Of a stretch of DNA of 10,766 nt, positions 6,399 to 10,766 are shown in pieces (position 1 is the stretch's first letter; each line of letters starts with the position of its first letter). The notes beneath the pieces were generated by a model. It had not been told where the DNA came from and ran no database searches. It was given only the letters and a program-made list of their open reading frames with translations. This stretch comes from Candidatus Thioglobus vulcanius (GTDB lineage: Bacteria; Pseudomonadota; Gammaproteobacteria; PS1; Pseudothioglobaceae): contig CAJVCJ010000038.1 in the NCBI GenBank assembly GCA_910595855.1, forward strand, positions 1-10,766. The letters run 5' to 3'. The position numbers and the translations under genes are program-made.

Positions 6399-8007
6399 TA
6401 ATTCGTTTATTAATAAACCACTGTTGCGCAATTGAAAGGATGTTGTTGACTACCCAGTAAAGTACTAATCCTGATGGAAACCATAGGAAAAATATTGTAA
6501 ACACAAAAGGCAGCGCCATCATGATTTTCGCTTGCATTGGATCTGGTGGTGGCGGGTTTAATTTTTGTTGAACAAACATACTTACACCCATGATCAATGG
6601 CAAGATATAGAATGGATCTGGCGCAGATAAATCAATCAAATACCAGAATGGCGTTTGACGCAATTCAACCATCTCTAGTAGCACCCAGTACAGTGAAATA
6701 AATACAGGGATTTGCACTAAGATCGGTAAACAACCTGCTGCAGGATTGATCTTTTCTTTTTTATACAGCTCCATGGTTTTTTGACCCATCTTCTGTTTGT
6801 CATCGCCATAAGTCTCTTTCAGCTTGGCCAACCTTGGAGAAAGCTTTCGCATGCCAGCCATTGAGCGGTATGATTTTTCACTAAGCTTATAGAAGGCTAG
6901 CTTGATTAAAATCGTTAGAATTATAATGGCATAACCCCATGACTGCACAAAGGAATAGATCCAATGCAGTACTTCAGATAATGGCTTGGCGATAATAAAC
7001 AAAATGCCATAATCAACTGTTTTATCTAATCCAGGCGCAAGTTCGTCAATACGCTCCTGTTCTTTAGGGCCGATATATAAAGCATTGGTACTGAGTGTTG
7101 TGGTGGCGCCTGGTGCAACACTTTGAGCAGGGTTGACAATAGTTAGCAAGTGCTTGCCGTTATTAATTTTAGAAGAGTAATTATGAGTATCTTGAGCTTC
7201 TGGGATCATGGCAACAAAGAAGTAATGTTGAATCATGGCCATCCAACCACCTTTAGAAGAGGTTTTTGGTTGCTCGTCAAATTCATCAAATGCTATCTTT
7301 TCATAAACCTCTTGGTCGTCATATTTTGCACCACCTGTATAGGTTGGCATCATCATGTTCGATTGATCTAAAGCATTTCGAACAAGCTGGGTATAACTAG
7401 TAACATTAATTGCATTATTGGAATTGTTGCTGACTTGATAATCTACCTTAACAACATAGCTACCCCTAGTGAAGTGATAGTTTTTAGTCACTAACGTGCC
7501 GTTTTCACCCTTCCAAACCAAGGGAACGGTTAAGCTGTCGCCTTGCATTTGGTAGTGTGTTTGACCTGAGCTAAAGAATGAGTGGTGAGTTGGCATTTTC
7601 TTGCTTGGTAATAAGCCGCTTTGTGCCTGGAATAACTCCCCAAATTTATCGCTTAGTAATTGAAATTTAGATTCAGAGCCAAGTTCAATTGGATAGTCAT
7701 CAAGCCATGCGTTGGTAATGGTACCACCCTTATGGCTAATTTCTAATGTTAGTAAATCAGTATTAACTGTTACAAACGTACCACTAACAGCCTCCTTAGG
7801 GCTTGGTAAGTCAGGTGCTGCATTGATGTTAATTGCACTTGGAACGTTTAACTCTTGATCAACAATAGTTGGCGTATTGTTTGTCATTTGTTGTTGATAA
7901 ATTAAGTTTCCACTGGAATCGACAGCATGTTGTCTATCCCATTGTTCTTTAAGTAAGAATAAACTAAGAAGAATGGCAATAATAAGGAAAAATTTTTGAT
8001 TGTTCAT
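6391..8007 (-). CDS. yidC: Membrane protein insertase YidC
   Basis: This inner-membrane insertase/foldase works alone or with SecYEG. Its substrates include F-type ATP synthase c subunit, whose partners are encoded nearby. The 538-residue protein compares with 548 in E. coli. A start-proximal transmembrane segment spans about 6-19 (FFLIIAILLSLFLL). A large periplasmic domain covers about 25-330. The conserved insertase core follows, with membrane segments near 355-375, 424-446, 463-482 and 497-522. The core contains GDDKQKMGQKTMELYKKEK, NPAAGCLPILVQIP and FLWFPSGLVLYW. The groove charge that is Arg366 in E. coli is Lys369 here, a conservative change. The start has no clear Shine-Dalgarno sequence and lies 27 bases after yidD. 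The stop overlaps the dioxygenase start. Confidence 0.98.
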   Translation of the reverse strand: MNNQKFFLIIAILLSLFLLKEQWDRQHAVDSSGNLIYQQQMTNNTPTIVDQELNVPSAININAAPDLPSPKEAVSGTFVTVNTDLLTLEISHKGGTITNAWLDDYPIELGSESKFQLLSDKFGELFQAQSGLLPSKKMPTHHSFFSSGQTHYQMQGDSLTVPLVWKGENGTLVTKNYHFTRGSYVVKVDYQVSNNSNNAINVTSYTQLVRNALDQSNMMMPTYTGGAKYDDQEVYEKIAFDEFDEQPKTSSKGGWMAMIQHYFFVAMIPEAQDTHNYSSKINNGKHLLTIVNPAQSVAPGATTTLSTNALYIGPKEQERIDELAPGLDKTVDYGILFIIAKPLSEVLHWIYSFVQSWGYAIIILTILIKLAFYKLSEKSYRSMAGMRKLSPRLAKLKETYGDDKQKMGQKTMELYKKEKINPAAGCLPILVQIPVFISLYWVLLEMVELRQTPFWYLIDLSAPDPFYILPLIMGVSMFVQQKLNPPPPDPMQAKIMMALPFVFTIFFLWFPSGLVLYWVVNNILSIAQQWFINKRING

Positions 8008-8034
8008 CGGTATTTTGTATTAATTAAAGTTAAA

Positions 8035-8250
8035 TTATTTTTTTGGCACAGGATCGTAGCCACCATCATGCCAAGGGTGGCATTTTCCAATACGCCTTGC
8101 ACTTAAGGCAAATCCTCTGAAAAACCCATGATCTTTGACAGAATCATAGGCATATTGCGAGCAAGTCGGTTGAAACCTACAATTAGAGCCAATTAAGGGG
8201 CTGATAAACAGCTGGTAAAACTTGATTGGAATAAGTAATAGGTGGCGCAT
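8035..8250 (-). CDS. yidD: Membrane protein insertion efficiency factor YidD
   Basis: This small inner-membrane-associated protein is thought to help Sec/YidC-dependent insertion. It has 71 residues. The family pattern is complete: a hydrophobic/amphipathic N-terminus (LLLIPIKFYQLFISPLIG), then NCRFQPTCSQYA with C24 and C30, then C57 in GKCHPWHDGGYDPVP. It is shorter than E. coli YidD because the C-terminal tail ends just after the DPVP motif. Its ATG shares one base with the rnpA stop (TAATG) and there is no separate ribosome-binding site, so translation is probably coupled. It lies directly upstream of its functional partner yidC, as in most gammaproteobacteria. Confidence 0.96.
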   Translation of the reverse strand: MRHLLLIPIKFYQLFISPLIGSNCRFQPTCSQYAYDSVKDHGFFRGFALSARRIGKCHPWHDGGYDPVPKK

Positions 8251-8591
8251 TATTTATCAACTACCTTGTGTAGTAGCACTGATAAATCTTGTGCAATGGT
8301 AGTGTTGTTAGCTGCTTTAGCATGCCTTGCCATCACCACAAATTCCCAATTATTAAGGGTAGCTTGTTGATGTCTAAAAGTTTCACGCGCAATACGTTTG
8401 AAGCGATTTCTTTCAATCGCTAGACGGTGTACTTTTTTAGAAATGGCAAGCCCAAGTTTGGCTTTTGTTGTGTCTGTCTTAACAGCCATAACCTGCCAAT
8501 ATTTTCCCCTAGTCATATTGCCATTGTTAAAAATGGATTTATATTCACCAGGTTTTAATATTTTAGATTGGCGGGTTAATCTAAAAGACAT
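8250..8591 (-). CDS. rnpA: Ribonuclease P protein component
   Basis: This basic protein cofactor of the RNase P ribozyme helps bind the 5' leader of precursor tRNAs. It has 113 residues against 119 in E. coli. The N-terminus SFRLTRQSKILKPGEYKSIF is typical. The signature helix GLAISKKVHRLAIERNRFKR at 47-66 holds the RNR motif (61-63) that contacts the RNA. Then comes ETFRHQQ, and the FVVMAR strand is at about 84-89. It follows rpmH after 13 bases, the near-universal rpmH-rnpA pairing, and ends by sharing one base with the yidD start. The start lacks a Shine-Dalgarno site. The RNase P RNA gene is not in this window. Confidence 0.97.
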   Translation of the reverse strand: MSFRLTRQSKILKPGEYKSIFNNGNMTRGKYWQVMAVKTDTTKAKLGLAISKKVHRLAIERNRFKRIARETFRHQQATLNNWEFVVMARHAKAANNTTIAQDLSVLLHKVVDK

Positions 8592-8604
8592 CTACAGAAT
8601 GGTA

Positions 8605-8745
8605 TTAAGCTGTTAAACGCTTACGACCTTTTCTTCTGCGTGAATTAACAATTGCGCGACCTGCTTTGGTGCTCATTCTTGATCTAAAACCGTGCTTACG
8701 TTTACGTTTAATTACACTCGGTTGGAAGGTTCTCTTTTGCTTCAT
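8605..8745 (-). CDS. rpmH: 50S ribosomal protein L34
   Basis: This small basic protein of the large ribosomal subunit has 46 residues. Translation of the minus strand from the ATG at 8745-8743 begins MKQKRTFQPSVIKRKRKHGF and ends RKRLTA before a TAA at 8607-8605. The RTFQPS and KHGFRSRM blocks and the run of arginines and lysines are unmistakable for L34. Compared with E. coli L34 the N-terminus has two extra residues (QK after MK) but the total length is equal. It is the first gene of the leftward cluster, with a candidate promoter just upstream. Only a weak purine stretch (TGAGCGA) precedes it, so the ribosome-binding site is poor for such a highly expressed gene. Confidence 0.97.
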   Translation of the reverse strand: MKQKRTFQPSVIKRKRKHGFRSRMSTKAGRAIVNSRRRKGRKRLTA

Positions 8746-8773
8746 AATGAATATCGCTCAATAAAATCTTGCA

Positions 8774-8782
8774 ATTTTACCA
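8774..8782 (-). promoter_or_regulatory. Candidate extended -10 promoter for rpmH-rnpA operon
   Basis: The minus strand reads TGGTAAAAT, one mismatch from the extended -10 consensus TGnTATAAT. It is placed so that transcription would start near 8767, giving a leader of about 22 bases before the rpmH ATG. I find no good -35 hexamer at the usual distance. The position in the only sizeable gap upstream of this cluster favours a real promoter, but it is a motif call. Confidence 0.5.
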
Positions 8783-8817
8783 TAACTTAATGAAGCTTGT
8801 ATTAACAGTAGTGAATA

Positions 8818-8842
8818 TAGATTCTAATGCTTATAGAATCTA
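8818..8842. repeat. Inverted repeat in the rpmH-dprA divergent region
   Basis: TAGATTCTA (8818-8826) and TAGAATCTA (8834-8842) are perfect 9-base inverted arms separated by ATGCTTA. The same stretch also contains a tandem near-repeat with 16-base spacing (ATTCTAATG at 8821, AATCTAATG at 8837). No U-run follows on either strand, so it is unlikely to be a terminator. The right arm falls where a -35 element of the dprA promoter would be. A regulator-binding site is therefore possible, but its partner is unknown. Confidence 0.55.
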
Positions 8843-8856
8843 ATGGCAGCATAAGG

Positions 8857-8865
8857 TGCTACAAT
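8857..8865 (+). promoter_or_regulatory. Candidate extended -10 promoter for dprA-smg-topA
   Basis: TGCTACAAT matches the extended -10 consensus with one change in the hexamer. Transcription would start near 8872, about 28 bases before the dprA ATG, and the leader would include the AAGGG ribosome-binding site. No standard -35 hexamer is present, since the inverted repeat at 8818-8842 occupies that position. This is a motif-based call. Confidence 0.5.
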
Positions 8866-8889
8866 AACTCTTAATCTGAAGTTTGTCAT

Positions 8890-8894
8890 AAGGG
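8890..8894 (+). promoter_or_regulatory. Shine-Dalgarno site of dprA
   Basis: AAGGG ends five bases before the ATG at 8900. It supports this as the dprA start, and the resulting N-terminus (MDLIYWLLLL) fits the family. Confidence 0.6.
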
Positions 8895-8899
8895 CTTGA

Positions 8900-9988
8900 A
8901 TGGATCTGATTTATTGGTTACTATTGTTAAAGGCGCCAAATTTAGGTGTTAAGACATTTTACAAGGCATTGCGATATTTTGAATCGCCACAGCAGGTTTT
9001 TACCTCAAGCCACACTGAACGAGTTAATTCAGGATTATTTCGCAAGCAAACACTAGAATATCTTATGACGACTGATATCTCTTCAGTGCAAGCTGATATT
9101 GATTGGGTCAAGGCTGATGATTGCCACATACTTACACTCATTGATAAGGATTATCCGCCACAACTTAAAGCTATTTCTGATCCGCCACCTATACTATATG
9201 TCAGGGGTGATGTTAAATGCTTGTCAGCACCACAGCTTGCCATTGTTGGTAGTAGAAATCCAAGTACTGGCGGTAAGCAGAATGCACACGATTTTTCCAA
9301 TCGGCTGGCAAAATTAGGGTTGGTTATTACATCAGGAATGGCTAGTGGTATTGATGCACAGGCGCATATTGGCGCATTAGAAGCGCAAGCAAATACCATT
9401 GCCGTTTGCGGCACAGGGCTGGATAGGATTTATCCTGCTAAGCATAAGTCGCTTGCCCATCAGATCTCCATGCAAGGCGCATTAGTGTCTGAATTTTTTA
9501 TAGGAACAGCGCCAGTGGCCAGTAACTTTCCGAGGCGAAACCGTATTATTAGTGGCTTAAGTTTAGGCGCTTTAGTGGTGGAAGCTAGCATTAAAAGTGG
9601 CACCATGATTACTGCAAGATTGGCTGCTGAGCAGGGTAAGGAAGTGTTCGCAATTCCTAGTTCAATTCACAATCCTTTGGCCGAAGGTTGTCATGAGCTA
9701 ATTAAGCAAGGGGCAAAATTAACCAGCGATATTGACGACATTATTAACGAGCTTCCACAGGGCTTATTAGGCGACATATCGCCTGTAAAAATTGATCGAT
9801 CAACAAAAGAATTGGACAAAACAGACCTTAACGTATTAAAATGCCTCAGCTATGAAGCTTTAACAGTTGATCAATTGGTTGAAAAAACCAAGCTTAGCCC
9901 ACAAGTAGTAATGCAAGAGTTGTTGTTATTAGAACTTGACAACCAAATTGAAAAGACTAGCTCGCAAGGCTATATATTAATTAAATAA
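8900..9988 (+). CDS. dprA: DNA processing protein DprA/Smf
   Basis: In naturally transformable bacteria this protein binds incoming single-stranded DNA and loads RecA. The 362-residue protein has the standard three parts. The first is an N-terminal helical (SAM-like) region to about 80. The second is the Rossmann-fold core, with GSRNP at 117-121, SGMASGIDAQAH at 145-156 and NFPRRNRIISGLS at 209-221. The third is a C-terminal winged-helix-like region at about 305-362. The core is complete, so it should bind DNA, but whether the organism is competent cannot be told from this gene alone because DprA is widespread. It is divergent from rpmH, where many gammaproteobacteria have dnaA. smg follows after six bases, the dprA-smg-topA order known from other proteobacteria. 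Confidence 0.97.
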   Translation: MDLIYWLLLLKAPNLGVKTFYKALRYFESPQQVFTSSHTERVNSGLFRKQTLEYLMTTDISSVQADIDWVKADDCHILTLIDKDYPPQLKAISDPPPILYVRGDVKCLSAPQLAIVGSRNPSTGGKQNAHDFSNRLAKLGLVITSGMASGIDAQAHIGALEAQANTIAVCGTGLDRIYPAKHKSLAHQISMQGALVSEFFIGTAPVASNFPRRNRIISGLSLGALVVEASIKSGTMITARLAAEQGKEVFAIPSSIHNPLAEGCHELIKQGAKLTSDIDDIINELPQGLLGDISPVKIDRSTKELDKTDLNVLKCLSYEALTVDQLVEKTKLSPQVVMQELLLLELDNQIEKTSSQGYILIK

Positions 9989-9994
9989 ACCAAT

Positions 9995-10486
9995 ATGACA
10001 CATAATATTCTCGATGTTTTAACCTATATGTTTGATTACCTCTTTGAAGAAGCTGAACAAGATGACGCTCATGAAATTGACGATCTTGAATTAAAAGCAC
10101 ATTTGTCCGATGCAGGCTTTGACATTGCTGGCATAGATAAGGCACTAAACTGGCTTGAAAATATTGCTGCATTGCAAGATGGAAAAATCAAACCTTTCAA
10201 TACAGTGTATAGCTCAAGCATGCGCATTTACACGCAAGCTGAGCAGAGCAAATTAGATTCAAAATCACGTGGTTTTTTATTGTTTATGGAAAACATTGGT
10301 CAGCTAGATGCTAACCAGCGTGAAATGATTATTGAGCAAGTGATGTCATTAGGCGAAGCAAAAATTGATCTAGAAGATCTTAAGTGGGTGGTGATGATGG
10401 TACTAGGTAACAGTGTCGACGGTGAAATATCAGCACAATGGCTTGAGTCTATTGTTTTTCTTGACGAAAAACGCACACTACAATAA
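9995..10486 (+). CDS. smg: Smg family protein (DUF494), function unknown
   Basis: This 163-residue acidic, soluble protein belongs to the Smg/DUF494 family, whose molecular role is not established. Recognisable family blocks are ILDVLTYMFDYLFEEA at the start, DLELKAHLSDAGFD then a short helix ending in ALNWLENI, SMRIYTQAEQSKLD, SRGFLLFMENIGQL, and LEDLKWVVMMVLGN near the C-terminus. All have close E. coli Smg counterparts. There is no signal peptide or membrane segment. It starts six bases after dprA with no Shine-Dalgarno site and ends sharing one base with the topA ATG. Both junctions suggest coupled translation in a dprA-smg-topA operon. Its constant company with dprA and topA hints at a DNA-related role, which is only an inference. 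Confidence 0.95.
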   Translation: MTHNILDVLTYMFDYLFEEAEQDDAHEIDDLELKAHLSDAGFDIAGIDKALNWLENIAALQDGKIKPFNTVYSSSMRIYTQAEQSKLDSKSRGFLLFMENIGQLDANQREMIIEQVMSLGEAKIDLEDLKWVVMMVLGNSVDGEISAQWLESIVFLDEKRTLQ

Positions 10487-10766
10487 TGGCTAAAAATCTA
10501 GTAATTGTCGAGTCCCCTGCCAAAGCAAAGACCATTGAAAAATTTCTAGGCAAAGATTATGTTGTTAAGTCTAGCATTGGACATATCCGTGATATGCCAA
10601 AGAAAAATATGGGCATCGATATTGAAAACAATTTTGAGCCGACTTATGAAGTAACAGCAGACAAAAAGAAAGTAGTTGCTGAGCTACGTAAGGCTGTTAA
10701 AGTGGCTGAAAAAGTCTATCTTGCAACGGACGAGGATCGCGAAGGTGAGGCTATTGCTTGGCATTT
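10486..10766 (+). CDS. topA: DNA topoisomerase I, N-terminal part (runs off window)
   Basis: This is a type IA topoisomerase that relaxes negative supercoils through a 5'-phosphotyrosine intermediate. Only the first 93 residues are present, and the frame is open to the window edge. They cover most of the TOPRIM domain: MAKNLVIVESPAKAKTIEKF with catalytic E9, SSIGHIRDMPKK at 29-40, and TDEDREGEAIAWH at 81-93 holding the metal-binding D82, D84 and E86. The active-site tyrosine and zinc-finger tail lie beyond the end. The ATG overlaps the smg stop by one base (TAATG) with no independent ribosome-binding site, which suggests translational coupling. The N-terminus is nearly identical in pattern to E. 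coli TopA, so the start is reliable. Confidence 0.97.
   Translation, partial: MAKNLVIVESPAKAKTIEKFLGKDYVVKSSIGHIRDMPKKNMGIDIENNFEPTYEVTADKKKVVAELRKAVKVAEKVYLATDEDREGEAIAWH

Noticed and set aside
6405..6418. 14-base palindrome GTTTATTAATAAAC just upstream of the dioxygenase start
   Set aside because: It lies in the yidC C-terminal codons (Phe-Ile-Asn-Lys) and is pure AT apart from its ends. As RNA it would give only a weak 5-bp hairpin. Chance is the simplest explanation.
6399..6431. Longer dioxygenase using a TTG start at 6431
   Set aside because: It would overlap yidC by 41 bases with no ribosome-binding site. The ATG at 6398 makes a compact 8-base overlap and loses no conserved motif.
6898..6906. 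YidC groove Arg replaced by Lys369, considered as a functional oddity
   Set aside because: The positive charge is conserved and, from memory, many YidC proteins outside the enterics have Lys here, so it is not informative.
8746..8899. Possible replication origin, because rpmH often neighbours dnaA and oriC
   Set aside because: There is no recognisable DnaA-box cluster, no AT-rich 13-mer array and no dnaA, and the gap is only 154 bp.
9151..9414. 87-codon minus-strand open frame inside dprA
   Set aside because: It is antisense to the conserved Rossmann core of dprA and its cysteine-rich translation mirrors dprA codons, so it is not a gene.

Overview
The window looks like a chromosomal housekeeping region of an AT-rich gammaproteobacterium. 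Its proteins align closely, from memory, with E. coli counterparts: AtpA is 513 aa like E. coli alpha, AtpG is 287 aa like E. coli gamma, and AmpD, Smg and KdsC share long motifs. KdsC implies Kdo-containing lipopolysaccharide, so the cell is Gram-negative. The low GC and the gene set resemble the SUP05/Thioglobus and thiotrophic clam/mussel symbiont lineage. That placement is an inference from memory and was not tested by a search.

Layout. (1) 1-4292, rightward: the end of the F1Fo ATP synthase operon, with a possible last few codons of atpH and then complete atpA, atpG, atpD and atpC. It is closed by a strong intrinsic terminator at 4337-4367. (2) 4468-8745, leftward: a tightly packed set transcribed in the order rpmH, rnpA, yidD, yidC, a TauD/TfdA-family dioxygenase, ampD, kdsC. 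Several junctions overlap, so this is probably one transcription unit with at least one internal promoter before ampD. It converges on the atp operon. (3) 8746-8899: a 154-bp divergent regulatory region with a candidate promoter for each direction and a 9-bp-arm inverted repeat. (4) 8900-10766, rightward: dprA, smg and the start of topA, which runs off the window.

How the genes fit together. The atp genes make the catalytic F1 head and its rotor. rpmH-rnpA-yidD-yidC is the classic conserved cluster (ribosomal protein L34, RNase P protein, and the two membrane-insertion factors); YidC also inserts the ATP synthase c subunit. ampD and kdsC serve the envelope (murein recycling and Kdo synthesis). 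dprA, smg and topA concern DNA handling, although the role of Smg is unknown. Two departures from the textbook gammaproteobacterial order stand out. dprA-smg-topA sits divergent from rpmH where dnaA is usual. A dioxygenase-ampD-kdsC block follows yidC where mnmE is usual.

I see no mobile element, CRISPR array, tRNA, rRNA, broken gene or defence system. I do not see a convincing previously undescribed system here. The points worth a second look are modest: the unexplained dioxygenase, the dprA-rpmH inverted repeat, and a predicted leaderless ampD transcript. Two small or edge genes, rpmH and the 5' part of topA, were read directly from the sequence.
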